A stretch of DNA of 64,000 bases from Bacillus sp. Marseille-Q3570 (GTDB lineage: Bacteria; Bacillota; Bacilli; Bacillales; Fictibacillaceae): assembly GCF_946151055.1 (NCBI RefSeq), contig NZ_CAMGYZ010000002.1, positions 124,001 to 188,000 of the forward strand, written 5' to 3'. This document shows, one piece after another, positions 1-10,984 of the stretch. Made by a program: the position numbers and the translations under genes. The notes below the pieces were generated by a model, which was not told the DNA's origin, made no database searches, and saw nothing but the letters and a program-made list of their open reading frames with translations. Numbering within the stretch: position 1 is the stretch's first letter; each line of letters opens with the position of its first letter.

Positions 1-92
1 AACAATTTCGATGCCATCTTGAGCAATTCGGTACGATCTTACTACGAGCAATAGCTCCACCTCTCAACAAATTCACCGCACCAACACAACAA

Positions 93-1769
93 TCAAATCG
101 CCTTTTCAGGTTCTTCCATGTCCATCGGTGTCGTGGAGTGGGTCAGGTGTTCTTCAAGTTCGACTTCATAAATCTGTCTCTCATCATCAGTCCAGTCCAA
201 TTGTGCTGCCATTGATTCGATGACTGGTGTTTTCCACTTGAAGACCCACTCAATATCGAAAAAGAGTGCTCCGGTCCTGCGGATGAAGAAGTCGATCGGT
301 TTTGTCGCCATTTCTTCATCTATGCTGTATTGCAAAACAGCCCGTAAATACTTCGGCATTCCATCTCCATCTTCCAAACCTTTGTAGATTTCATAAATAG
401 GATCAATGTTCGAGCCATAGCGTTGTACGAGGATTTCAGCCAGGTTTTCCTTCAATCCCAGATTCACACCTTGTTCAACCTTCTCTTTTTTAAATATTTC
501 AAATCCAGTTGAACCGCCGACATCACCACCTGAAATCGGTAAGTGTTTCGTTTTGCATTCGGGATAAGTACCGACTCCCTCTTCACTTAACTGTTCTGCA
601 ACAAGGTTGACGATGCTGTCGGCCATTTTTCGATATCCTGTCAATTTCCCGCCGGCAATCGTGATCAAACCGGAATTTGAAATGAAGATTTCATCTTTAC
701 GTGAAATCTCTGACGGGTCTTTCCCTTCCTCATGGATAAGTGGTCGCAATCCTGCCCAGCTCGATTCCACATCATCAGCGGTTATTTTCAAGTCAGGGAA
801 CATGAAGTCGATCGCGCTTAACACATACTCGCGGTCTTCATTTGTCATTCTTGGTTTGGCGATATCTTCATCGTACGTCGTATCGGTCGTTCCTACATAC
901 GTCTTCCTATCTCTCGGAATCGCGAAAACCATCCGTCCATCCGGTGTATCAAAATAGATCGCCTGCCGCAAAGGGAAACGCTCCTGATCAAAGACGAGAT
1001 GAATTCCTTTCGTCAAATGCAACGTTTTCCCTTCCTTCGACTTGTCACGATCTCTCAAAGTATCCACCCAGGGGCCAGCAGCATTGATGATTTTTTTCGT
1101 ACGGACCTTGTACGTTCCCCCACCCAGTTGATCCTTCAAAACAACCCCCACGGCTCGACCGTTTTCATAGATGAAATCTTCCACTTTTACATAATTGGCT
1201 GCGTTTACACCATGTTCTACAGCTTTTTTATGAACTTCGATTGTAAGACGGGCATCGTCGGTCCGGTATTCGACGTAGTAGCCGCCGCCCTTCAAGCCTT
1301 CCTTTTTCAAAGTCGGTTCTTTCTCAAGCGTTTCTGCAGCACTCAGCATTTTCCTTCGTTCACTTCGTTTCACTCCTGCCAAAAAATCATATACACGCAG
1401 GCCGAGCGAGGTGCTGAATTTTCCGAACGTCCCGCCTTTATAAATCGGCAGCAGCATCCATTCCGGTGTTGTCACATGTGGTCCGTTCTCATAGACGATT
1501 GCACGTTCTTTACCGACTTCAGCCACCATCTTGATTTCAAATTGCTTTAGATACCGAAGCCCACCGTGAACCAATTTTGTTGAGCGGCTTGACGTTCCCG
1601 CGGCAAAATCCTGCATATCGACAAGGGCTGTTTTCATGCCCCGCGTTGCAGCGTCCAGAGCTACACCGGCACCTGTAATACCTCCTCCGACAATGAACAC
1701 ATCATATTCTTCTTGTTCCATGGCTTCCAGTTTCTCTATCCGGTTGCTGCTTGAAAATAAGGGTTTCAT
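93..1769 (-). CDS. glpD: Aerobic glycerol-3-phosphate dehydrogenase
   Basis: FAD-dependent oxidation of glycerol-3-phosphate to dihydroxyacetone phosphate at the membrane, passing electrons to quinone. The sequence shows a Rossmann FAD motif GGGITGAG near residues 28-35 and full family length (558 aa). The ATG at 1769 is preferred over an in-frame GTG three codons upstream because AAGGAG sits 8 nt before it. It is the last gene of the glp cluster, about 500 bp after glpK; the gap holds a large hairpin and dispersed repeats. Identity is very secure from sequence similarity and context. Confidence 0.97.
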   Translation of the reverse strand: MKPLFSSSNRIEKLEAMEQEEYDVFIVGGGITGAGVALDAATRGMKTALVDMQDFAAGTSSRSTKLVHGGLRYLKQFEIKMVAEVGKERAIVYENGPHVTTPEWMLLPIYKGGTFGKFSTSLGLRVYDFLAGVKRSERRKMLSAAETLEKEPTLKKEGLKGGGYYVEYRTDDARLTIEVHKKAVEHGVNAANYVKVEDFIYENGRAVGVVLKDQLGGGTYKVRTKKIINAAGPWVDTLRDRDKSKEGKTLHLTKGIHLVFDQERFPLRQAIYFDTPDGRMVFAIPRDRKTYVGTTDTTYDEDIAKPRMTNEDREYVLSAIDFMFPDLKITADDVESSWAGLRPLIHEEGKDPSEISRKDEIFISNSGLITIAGGKLTGYRKMADSIVNLVAEQLSEEGVGTYPECKTKHLPISGGDVGGSTGFEIFKKEKVEQGVNLGLKENLAEILVQRYGSNIDPIYEIYKGLEDGDGMPKYLRAVLQYSIDEEMATKPIDFFIRRTGALFFDIEWVFKWKTPVIESMAAQLDWTDDERQIYEVELEEHLTHSTTPMDMEEPEKAI

Positions 1770-1804
1770 CCTCTGCACTCCTTTTTAGTCAGGTCTGATG
1801 ATCT

Positions 1805-1890
1805 TTTATAAAGAAAACTTGGCATAGCCAAGCCTTTGGCGCCGGCTCTCGAATACTGAAGAAAGAATTTCATACTTTCTTCAAGTATAA
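1805..1890 (+). repeat. Dispersed ~80 bp element, copy A
   Basis: Begins with TATAAAGAAAACTTGGC and carries an internal palindrome CTTGGC-ATA-GCCAAG. It ends in a hairpin made of GAAGAAAG and CTTTCTTC. The same framework recurs at about 2008, 2077, 31984 and 63466 (reverse). It lies in the glpK-glpD gap, so it would be transcribed as part of the glpD leader. Function unknown. Confidence 0.7.
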
Positions 1891-2007
1891 AAATTCACGA
1901 TACTCCTGTGGACCGTCCACGGAAAAAGGGTGAACTTCACAATCCTCAGGACGATTCAAATCTCGAATTCCATCTTTATTATAGGTATTGACGTTTTCTG
2001 GTTTTCA

Positions 2008-2076
2008 TTTAAAGAAAACTTAACGAAGTCCAGCAGAAGGCGCAGACTAAGTTCTAGTTGCACTTATGCCAGGAGG
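2008..2076 (+). repeat. Dispersed ~80 bp element, copy B1 (right-truncated)
   Basis: Starts TTTAAAGAAAACTTAACG and continues through GAAGGCGCAGACTAAG. It lacks the ACTGAAGAAAG right end and runs directly into copy B2, giving a tandem pair. Confidence 0.7.
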
Positions 2077-2160
2077 TATAAAGAAAACTTAACGAAGTAC
2101 AACCGAAGGCGCAGACTAAGTACTACTTGCCCTTATACTGAAGAAAGTATTTTCTTTAAG
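2077..2160 (+). repeat. Dispersed ~80 bp element, copy B2
   Basis: The fullest copy: left end TATAAAGAAAACTTAACG, middle GAAGGCGCAGACTAAG, right part TTGCCCTTATACTGAAG and terminus AAGTATTTTCTTTA. The outer AAAGAAAA and TTTTCTTT are inverted repeats, as in miniature mobile elements. Confidence 0.75.
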
Positions 2161-2165
2161 TGAAA

Positions 2166-2230
2166 CAAAAAGAGACCACAACTCCCCTATAAGTACCATG
2201 ATTTTGGCTTATAAGGTGTTGCGGTCTCTC
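2166..2230 (-). terminator. Large hairpin with T-run between glpK and glpD
   Basis: On the minus strand AGAGACCGCAAC pairs with GTTGTGGTCTCT (12 bp including one G-U), extended by TTATAAG/CTTATA, and is followed by TTTTTG. It ends glpK transcripts and/or acts as the GlpP-dependent leader terminator of glpD. GGGGAG on the 3' arm side is also present in the glpF leader hairpin, which favours a GlpP target, but this is inference. Confidence 0.8.
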
Positions 2231-2278
2231 CATTTCTCCGACCAGAAATATTAACTTGTTTTCATCGTATCATATTTT

Positions 2279-4628
<2,350 letters not shown>

Positions 4629-4672
4629 ACTCATTCCTCCTATGGTTGTGTTGAAAACATTTTAAACACAAA

Positions 4673-4716
4673 GAAAAAATCATTATGTTGATCGGGATCA
4701 TCTGCGCAGAATGATC
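4673..4716 (-). promoter_or_regulatory. Candidate alternative hairpins in the glpF leader
   Basis: On the minus strand the segment 4716-4696 forms a 6-7 bp hairpin (GATCAT with ATGATC). Part of its 5' arm (ATCATT) can instead pair with AATGAT at 4678-4684, which is followed by TTTTTTC. The two pairings exclude each other, as in an attenuator, but the second stem is weak. Whether either is used is unknown. Confidence 0.3.
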
Positions 4717-4757
4717 TTCATATGTTTCGTCATGGAAAGGAGAAATACATGACCTCC

Positions 4758-4780
4758 TTTACACTTTTTATCAGTGTAAA
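4758..4780 (-). promoter_or_regulatory. Hairpin directly after the glpF leader terminator
   Basis: TTTACACT and AGTGTAAA pair around a short AT-rich loop immediately 3' of the leader terminator. On the minus strand it is followed by GGAGG, but the next ATG is only 2 nt from that site and opens a six-codon frame, so translation there is doubtful. It may stabilise the read-through transcript. Confidence 0.45.
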
Positions 4781-4781
4781 G

Positions 4782-4832
4782 AAAAAATCCACACGAATCT
4801 CCCCATTCATGAAATGGGTGATACGTGTGGAT
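4782..4832 (-). terminator. GlpP-type leader terminator of glpFK
   Basis: On the minus strand GATCCACACG pairs with CGTGTGGAT and is followed by a run of six T. It lies between the promoter and glpF, the position of the GlpP-controlled terminator known in Bacillus subtilis. The glpP gene is adjacent. GlpP bound to glycerol-3-phosphate would be expected to allow read-through. Confidence 0.88.
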
Positions 4833-4870
4833 CTCCTATTCTCCGTCACATGACTATTAACTTGTACCCT

Positions 4871-4900
4871 AGGTTACACGATGCTGAAAACGCTGTCAAT
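4871..4900 (-). promoter_or_regulatory. glpFK promoter
   Basis: On the minus strand a perfect TTGACA (4900-4895) is followed after 16-18 bp by a weak -10 (TGTAAC or TAACCT). It lies just downstream of glpP and about 40 nt before the leader hairpin. Confidence 0.65.
4885..4898 (+). promoter_or_regulatory. cre box (CcpA site) over the glpFK promoter
   Basis: TGAAAACGCTGTCA matches the cre consensus TGWAANCGNTNWCA at every position and overlaps the -35 and spacer of the glpFK promoter, so CcpA binding should block initiation. This fits carbon catabolite repression of glycerol uptake. Confidence 0.85.
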
Positions 4901-4917
4901 CATTGTTTTCATTACAA

Positions 4918-5472
4918 TTACCTTACAAAATGCTTCCAAAGTTCCGCCCTTGAGGTCGTGACCGCTGTCGCACCAGCATCCAGAGCCCTTTCCACATCAT
5001 CGATCGTCCGGATCAAGCCACCTGCAAAAATGGGGATTCCTGTATTTTCATGTACCTCCGTTATGATTGGAGGCATGATTCCCGGAAGGACTTCGATATA
5101 GTCCGGCTTTGTTTTTTCAAGCAATGAATAGCTCTTCTTCAAGGCACTTGAGTCGAGTAGAAACAACCTTTGGATCGCGAGAAGCCCTTTTTTCTTCGCC
5201 GCCAGAATGACACTCGCCCTTGTAGAAATGAGCCCGTCGACTTTGAATTCCTGGGCAAGGAATTCAGCAGCATGGTCGTCATTTTTCAGACCCTGGATCA
5301 GATCGACATGGACAAGCAGCTTCTTTCCATGATTCTTAGCAGTCGAAGAGAGACTCTTCAACTGCCCGATGTGACTGTCCAGCAACACAAGATATTCATA
5401 ATTGCTTTCCAATAATTTCTCAAAATCCTTCATATTCCGGATTGCAGGAAGGATTTTTTGATTGATCGCCAT
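4918..5472 (-). CDS. glpP: Glycerol operon antiterminator GlpP
   Basis: RNA-binding antiterminator that, with glycerol-3-phosphate, prevents termination in glp leaders and stabilises glpD mRNA in Bacillus. The 184 aa product starts [13 protein letters not shown], the conserved beginning of the family, and contains the family core [11 protein letters not shown] and PIFAGGLI. I start it at the ATG at 5472 because AAAGGGGTGG lies just upstream; an upstream in-frame ATG at 5529 would add 19 atypical residues. It sits directly upstream of glpF. Confidence 0.95.
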   Translation of the reverse strand: MAINQKILPAIRNMKDFEKLLESNYEYLVLLDSHIGQLKSLSSTAKNHGKKLLVHVDLIQGLKNDDHAAEFLAQEFKVDGLISTRASVILAAKKKGLLAIQRLFLLDSSALKKSYSLLEKTKPDYIEVLPGIMPPIITEVHENTGIPIFAGGLIRTIDDVERALDAGATAVTTSRAELWKHFVR

Positions 5473-5686
5473 GCGTTCCACCCCTTTTTTAGATGTTTCC
5501 ATTTTAGACATTGGAACGGAAAAATACAATTGTGATAAAGCTCTCCTATTCCATTAGTAGTACACCACTGTAGGTCCTTCAAATAAAACTGATAGGCTGT
5601 TGTCAGTATTTGCAGGTATTTGTAAAGGAGACCATGATTCACTGGAGAAAAACCCTGTAAATACAATTTTCAGGGGAGGATTCATT

Positions 5687-8600
5687 TTGAAAAAGCGAAG
5701 TCTACTAACTGCGTTATGTCTAACATTACTCGCAGGACAGGTCCTTGTGACAAGTGGTGGAAATGCAGCACAATCCACTGGCTCGATAAATGAAACAGAT
5801 GATCATCAACATTCGATAGTGGAAGATGTCCGTGATGCTGCGGACCGGGTTCTACCAACGGATGTCCAGCTCGATGCTGCTGATACTCTCGTTGAAGATG
5901 CCGGTGCCGGAACGAAGATCGAATGGAATAGCCTCTTCGGGACTCCTTCTACCATCATAAAAGAGAAGGGCTATCTCACGGAGGGTTCGAACGAGGATGC
6001 AGAAACCGTAGCACGCAACTGGCTGAAAGAAAATGCCACGCTTTTCGGTCTATCTGCAGAAGAAATTGATACGCTGAATGTGATCCGTGACTACGCGATG
6101 AAAGGAACCGGCCTCCACCCGGTGACATTCCAGCAGACGTTTGACGGAATCGAATCGGTTTATGGCGGACGGATCATCGTCGCTGTCAATAAAGACGGGA
6201 AAATTTTATCGGTCACAGGCAATGCGAGCCGCTCGAAATCGGTTGCGGGAGACTTCATTCTTTCTGCTGCAGATGCATTGAATAAAGCAGTTCAACTTGA
6301 AGCCGGAGATCTCGAATACACACCTGAATCTCTTGGCACTCAACATGGCTGGGACGTTTTCGATGGCGGGGATGTGTTACCGGCAGAGCAACGTGTGAAA
6401 AAGGCTACTTTCATAACTGAAAACGGTGTCCGTCCAGCATACCGTGTCCTTTTCATTGAAGAGCTGAATGAAGGGTATGAACTTGTGATTGATGCGGAAA
6501 CAGGCAAAGAGTTATATAAACGTTCACTCGTAGATGATTTACTCGAGCCAGAAGGGTTGATATTCGAAAATTATCCTGGCGCTGCGAAGGGCGGGAGCCA
6601 AACAGCCAGGTCTTTCAAAGGCGATCCTGATGCTTCACCGCAAGGGTGGCTTTTACCAGGGACTGATTTAGGGGTGACAACCTTCGGAAATAACGCAAAT
6701 TCATATGCGAACTGGAGCAACTTCTTAGTCCCGGCTGATCAAGCTGTAAGACCTGTTGCACCTACTGGCGAATTCAGTTATTTGTTTAAAAACTCTTGGC
6801 AGGAAACCGAGGGACAGACGGTACCGCCATCTTATGCTGACGATATCAACAGTGCAGCGACCAACCTGTTTTACCATCACAATCTGTTCCATGATTACTA
6901 CTACAACTTAGGCTGGGTTGAAGAAGCAGGTAACTTGCAGCTATCGAACTTTGGAAAAGGCGGTCTTGACGGAGATGCAATCCTCGGACTCGTGCAGGCT
7001 GGGGCTGCCTCTGGCGGTGCACCGACTTATACCGGACGTGACAATGCTTATATGCTGACATTGCCTGATGGCATTCCAGCTTGGAGCGGAATGTTCCTAT
7101 GGGAACCGATTGCGGGAGCTTTTGAAGGCGAATATGCCGATGGGGACTTTGATGCAGGGATCATCTATCACGAATACTCCCACGCATTATCTAACCGACT
7201 GGTGGCAGGTGGTGAAGCACTCGGAAGCCATCAATCCGGGTCCATGGGTGAAGGCTGGGGCGACTGGTACGGCATGCACTATCTCGTCAAAAATGGCTTG
7301 CAAGAGAAACCTGTTGTCGGCGCTTATGTGACTGGCAACGATAAGCGCGGGATCCGCAGCTACTCCCTTGACGAAGCTCCTTACAATTACGGAGATGTCG
7401 GGTACGACATCGTCGGTCCTGAGGTCCACTCTGACGGGGACATTTGGGCAGCGATATTATGGCATATGAGAGAAGAATTGATTGAACGATTTGGAAAAGA
7501 GAAAGGGGAAAAGGTCGCGGAACATCTCGTAATCGATGCAATGCCGATTTCAGTGCCTGATCCATCGATGGAAGACATGAGGACAGCGATCATCGCGGCA
7601 GAATTCGAACGGTATGGCGGTGAGCATTATGATGCATTGTGGACATCTTTCGCCCAACGCGGATTAGGTGCTAATGCCTATTCGAACAGCGGAGATGACA
7701 CAGATCCGGTACCGGCCTTCAATCATCCTGATGGCGAGCGAAACGGACAACTTGTCGGGAAAGTGATCAATGAATCTACGAATCAACCAATCTCAGACGC
7801 CCGTATCATGATCGGGGAGTTCGAGGCACGTACGACTCCTGTTTCCGTCACAGGTGGAAAAGGAGGATTCGCAACCTATATGGTGGAAGGGACCTATGAC
7901 ATCACGATCCAGGCAAAAGGATTCGGTTCCCGTACAATCCGAGATGTAGAAATCAAACCAGGCAAAAAGAACCGCTTAGCGTTCAAATTATCGCCGAATG
8001 TCGCTTCTTCCTTCAATGGCGCTGTCATCGAGAGCGTATCTGGCGAATCCGACAGCAATCCTGTCAAACTTGCAATCGACGATACAGAAGCAAGTGTCTA
8101 TGCGTCCGACACACAAGAAAATGGTTTCAAAGGTTCGGAGTTCGTGGTCGATTTAGCAGGAGATAAAGCCGTAGACGTTTCTCATATTCAGGTGAGCGCT
8201 GCTAAGGATGTCTCTGCAAACCGTTTTGCGACGCTTAAAAACTTCAGCATCCAGACCTCCCTTGACGGTGAAAACTGGATAACTGTCGTACGGGATGAAT
8301 TTGACGCGCAAAAACCGAGACCGACCATCGCAGACCTTCATTACCGGGGATTCGATCTTGAAGAACCAGTCCAAGCTAAATACCTTAAGTTCGTGGCTCA
8401 TAGTGCTCAGGATATTTCCAAAGGATATGTCCAGGTAGCAGAGCTTCAAGCATTTTCAGAAGGTAAAGCGAAACTCGAGCCGATCGTCGGAGAACCGACA
8501 GAACCATTTGTGGCAGAAGGAACGGTCCAGGCTGGTAATGCCGGGACAGGAATCGGAAACCTTGCAGGTGTTCCTGCGACCTTGGCTGTTACAGAAAATG

Positions 8601-8896
8601 AATTCGTGGCTACTCAGAATCCTGAACCTGCCTCCCAAGGAGCAGACGGTTATGTCGTCACACTACCAGAGGAATATGGCGATGGCATCCACAATTTCAT
8701 GCTGGAAGGATCAAGTGAGAGTGATTACGATTTTGATGTATATTTCTACAATAAAGACTTCGAAGTGATCGGTGGAGTCGCAACTTCAGCAGCTAACGAA
8801 AGCGGCGTCATACCTGGGGGCACAAAGTACGTCTATGCAGGGCTCTGGAGCGGTATGAACGTACCATTCACTTTTACAGCCACAAGCCCGTACTAA
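5687..8896 (+). CDS. Secreted M36 (fungalysin-type) metalloprotease
   Basis: A 1069 aa secreted zinc protease. A TTG start at 5687 follows AGGGGAGGA and opens a signal peptide (KKR, then a hydrophobic core, cleavage near GNAA). An FTP-like propeptide follows at about 60-190, then the M36 catalytic domain with HEYSH at about 495-499 and a third-ligand glutamate in GEGWGDW near 522. The C-terminal third has a carboxypeptidase-regulatory-like beta domain (about 685-770), a discoidin/F5-8C-like domain (about 775-925) and a final beta sandwich. The last domains probably bind substrate or cell surface. Monocistronic, ending in a strong terminator. Confidence 0.92.
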   Translation: MKKRSLLTALCLTLLAGQVLVTSGGNAAQSTGSINETDDHQHSIVEDVRDAADRVLPTDVQLDAADTLVEDAGAGTKIEWNSLFGTPSTIIKEKGYLTEGSNEDAETVARNWLKENATLFGLSAEEIDTLNVIRDYAMKGTGLHPVTFQQTFDGIESVYGGRIIVAVNKDGKILSVTGNASRSKSVAGDFILSAADALNKAVQLEAGDLEYTPESLGTQHGWDVFDGGDVLPAEQRVKKATFITENGVRPAYRVLFIEELNEGYELVIDAETGKELYKRSLVDDLLEPEGLIFENYPGAAKGGSQTARSFKGDPDASPQGWLLPGTDLGVTTFGNNANSYANWSNFLVPADQAVRPVAPTGEFSYLFKNSWQETEGQTVPPSYADDINSAATNLFYHHNLFHDYYYNLGWVEEAGNLQLSNFGKGGLDGDAILGLVQAGAASGGAPTYTGRDNAYMLTLPDGIPAWSGMFLWEPIAGAFEGEYADGDFDAGIIYHEYSHALSNRLVAGGEALGSHQSGSMGEGWGDWYGMHYLVKNGLQEKPVVGAYVTGNDKRGIRSYSLDEAPYNYGDVGYDIVGPEVHSDGDIWAAILWHMREELIERFGKEKGEKVAEHLVIDAMPISVPDPSMEDMRTAIIAAEFERYGGEHYDALWTSFAQRGLGANAYSNSGDDTDPVPAFNHPDGERNGQLVGKVINESTNQPISDARIMIGEFEARTTPVSVTGGKGGFATYMVEGTYDITIQAKGFGSRTIRDVEIKPGKKNRLAFKLSPNVASSFNGAVIESVSGESDSNPVKLAIDDTEASVYASDTQENGFKGSEFVVDLAGDKAVDVSHIQVSAAKDVSANRFATLKNFSIQTSLDGENWITVVRDEFDAQKPRPTIADLHYRGFDLEEPVQAKYLKFVAHSAQDISKGYVQVAELQAFSEGKAKLEPIVGEPTEPFVAEGTVQAGNAGTGIGNLAGVPATLAVTENEFVATQNPEPASQGADGYVVTLPEEYGDGIHNFMLEGSSESDYDFDVYFYNKDFEVIGGVATSAANESGVIPGGTKYVYAGLWSGMNVPFTFTATSPY

Positions 8897-8904
8897 AAGC
8901 GTTG

Positions 8905-8948
8905 AAAAAAGCGGCTTCCGAAGAATGAACTCTTCGGACCGCTTTTTC
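8905..8948 (+). terminator. Terminator of the M36 protease gene
   Basis: AAAAAGCGG and CCGCTTTTT arms, with an inner CCGAAGA/TCTTCGG stem. Nearly symmetrical, so it may also serve the convergent acetyltransferase gene. Confidence 0.85.
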
Positions 8949-9010
8949 CTTTTTAAGATGATTTTTTGTTTTTAAGCTTGCCTATGGTCTTTAAACACAT
9001 GAATCTTTGC

Positions 9011-9562
9011 CTAACACTCAGGTTGATATTCTTCTTTTAACAACCCCATCACAACGCTATCATAATACTTTCCGTCTATATATTCATCGTTACGCATCCG
9101 ACCTTCAACAACAAAACCATTTTTTTCATAGGAGCGAATAGCACGTACATTTCCGCTCCAAGTATAGAGTTGTATACGGTTCAGATTCATCGTTTGAAAC
9201 AAGTAGTGGATAAACGCCTTCATAGCATCCGATCCATAGCCGTTGTCCCAGTAGTCTTTCCCAATTCCTATGCCTACCGTACAACGCCGGGAGACAATGT
9301 CTAGTTCACTGTAATTAATAGTACCAATATGCTTGGGATTTTCCCCGCGAGTATAAATGGAAAATACCCCTGCTTCACGTTTATCGATCTTTTTTATATT
9401 TTCATAATCATCTTCCAGCTTTTCTAGTGGAATGTGACTATGACGAAATAAGCCAGATCCTACGCCCCATATTGAGGTTTCCTCATCGTTGATCCATTCG
9501 TAAGTTCTTTTAAAATCTTCGAGCGACACAGGTCGTAGCTCGACTTTGTTTCCTGTTATCAT
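9011..9562 (-). CDS. GNAT acetyltransferase, RimJ/RimL-like
   Basis: A 183 aa single-domain N-acetyltransferase. It has the RimJ/RimL pattern: an opening VELRPVSLEDF strand, an acetyl-CoA loop around GIGIGKDYWDNGYGSDA, and a C-terminal YEKNGFVVEGRMR. It would acetylate an amine or protein N-terminus; the substrate cannot be told. AAGGATGG lies about 10 nt before the ATG. Convergent with the protease, and single. Confidence 0.85.
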   Translation of the reverse strand: MITGNKVELRPVSLEDFKRTYEWINDEETSIWGVGSGLFRHSHIPLEKLEDDYENIKKIDKREAGVFSIYTRGENPKHIGTINYSELDIVSRRCTVGIGIGKDYWDNGYGSDAMKAFIHYLFQTMNLNRIQLYTWSGNVRAIRSYEKNGFVVEGRMRNDEYIDGKYYDSVVMGLLKEEYQPEC

Positions 9563-10107
9563 GAATGTAATGCCATCCTTTCATTTGTTTTTCAATTTTT
9601 ATGCTATGCATGATTGACAAGTCTCACTTCCAATCCCAATTTCGAAAAGATTGAATGGGAATGCTGAAACATCCATACAATGTTTAGCTTACAATCCTCC
9701 TAATAATTTCGAACACAAAAAACTCCTATACTCATTTTCCGAGATAGGAGGTAGTGTGATTTATAGGACAGACTTAAAAAAGCTTGCTAATTCAAGGCTA
9801 TTTTTAGTCTTAATAAAGCACATTACAATAATCCTATCCCAGAAAACAATCGATAAAACGAATATTTTTGATCAGATTGGCAAATAAGCCCTTTCTGAGC
9901 AAATATAGATTAGTATCGATTTTTCTTTAAGTCAGGATTATTGAATCATGTGCTTTCTTCACCCTTCCGTCTTTTAGTAGCTATACTATAAACGATTAAT
10001 TCAGAATAGTCAATTATTTTTACGGATTATTCTCCTATGTTTCCTTCCGATTAAGGAATCCAATATAAGAAGTTCATTCCACAATCTGGTCCGTTTGTGG
10101 ATTTTAC
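9563..10107. other. 545 bp intergenic region
   Basis: AT-rich spacer between two minus-strand genes. A plus-strand frame at 9651-9887 has a TTG start and no convincing ribosome binding site, so I do not call it. A short hairpin at about 10079-10101 (CCACAA/TTGTGG) lies just downstream of the phosphatase gene. Nothing else stands out. Confidence 0.5.
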
Positions 10108-10647
10108 TTATTCCCATAGACGGTCCAGCTTGTGGTCATTTTCTTCAAATGAAACTAGGTATACATCTGGGTTGCTGAGCTGTTTCCATTCCTCAAAACC
10201 GTATGTATCATCGAAATCATTCAGAAGCAAAGTCATCAGATTCCCGTGCGTGACGAGGATGATATTTTGTTCTGGCCGTTCTTTCAGTTCAGCGATCAAA
10301 CTTTCTGCCCGATTCTTCTCCTCTTGACTCGATTCCCCTCCAGTCAATTTCAGTGACAAATCATCAAAAGAATGGCGTAATTTTTCAAGCCAATCCTCAT
10401 GATTTTCTGTGCTCAAAATCCGCTCAGATAGACGGTCATCCGTTTCCACTCGTATCTTCAAGGCATTTGCTGTCGGTTCAATAGATTGTTGCGCTCGTGT
10501 AAAAGGACTGGAGATGATCCGGTCAATCTGGATCGTTGAGAAGAATTCCGCTAGTTCCTCTGCCTGGTTGCACCCTTCTTCCGTTAATGGCGATTCAGGT
10601 GGCTGTCCTTCAGCTTTGCAATGTCTTACGAGATATAGATTTTTCAT
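10108..10647 (-). CDS. Histidine phosphatase family protein (phosphoglycerate mutase-like)
   Basis: Cytoplasmic phosphohydrolase of 179 aa with the RHG-type signature YLVRHCKAEG (catalytic His9), a second catalytic histidine in ILVTHGN, and the arginine in RIISSPFTRAQQS. The substrate is unknown. It starts 4 nt after the stop of a tiny lipoprotein gene, and its ribosome binding site (AAAGGGGA) lies inside that gene, so the two are probably translationally coupled. Confidence 0.88.
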   Translation of the reverse strand: MKNLYLVRHCKAEGQPPESPLTEEGCNQAEELAEFFSTIQIDRIISSPFTRAQQSIEPTANALKIRVETDDRLSERILSTENHEDWLEKLRHSFDDLSLKLTGGESSQEEKNRAESLIAELKERPEQNIILVTHGNLMTLLLNDFDDTYGFEEWKQLSNPDVYLVSFEENDHKLDRLWE

Positions 10648-10651
10648 AAGA

Positions 10652-10786
10652 CTAGTCGTCCCCTTTCATTTCCTGCTCAGGAGGCGGTGCATTCGGGTCG
10701 CCCACTTCAACTTCAGTTTTGTCCCCAGGTCCGCTGCACCCGGAAATAATGATCAAAACGAGTAAAATCTTACTGATACTTCGCAA
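10652..10786 (-). CDS. Small lipoprotein (44 aa)
   Basis: A TTG start preceded by AAGGAGTG encodes a 44 aa product with a hydrophobic N-terminus and lipobox IISGC (Cys17), followed by an acidic, proline-rich tail ending in KGDD. It would be a membrane-anchored peptide on the outer face. Function unknown. The tight coupling to the downstream phosphatase suggests one transcript. Confidence 0.7.
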   Translation of the reverse strand: MRSISKILLVLIIISGCSGPGDKTEVEVGDPNAPPPEQEMKGDD

Positions 10787-10824
10787 AGTCTTCACTCCTT
10801 ATCAACGAGTTTAACAGAAACTTC

Positions 10825-10915
10825 CGCTTGTCGTAATTAATCCGGCCACTTTTACGACGATTCCGGCCAAAACCGATAGTAATCCGGCGGGTTTAGAGCA
10901 TAATCCGGCGGAAGG
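10825..10915 (-). repeat. Phased 21-bp degenerate array
   Basis: On the minus strand four consecutive units begin GCCGGATTA or GCCGGAATC, each exactly 21 bp from the next, with variable filler between. It lies between the lipoprotein gene and a terminator. Two helical turns per unit suggests one-face protein binding or a structural role, but function is unknown. Confidence 0.65.
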
Positions 10916-10984
10916 ATACATTTTTACACGAATAGACACTTATTTCACCACCACAAACTATCAACACACATCGCCGATTCAACT

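Noticed and set aside
4730-4750. Six-codon leader peptide with GGAGG before glpF
   Set aside because: The Shine-Dalgarno sequence is only 2 nt from the ATG, too close for efficient initiation; more likely incidental to the hairpin.
9651-9887. Plus-strand frame of 78 codons
   Set aside because: TTG start without a clear ribosome binding site, atypical composition and no recognisable motif; treated as non-coding.
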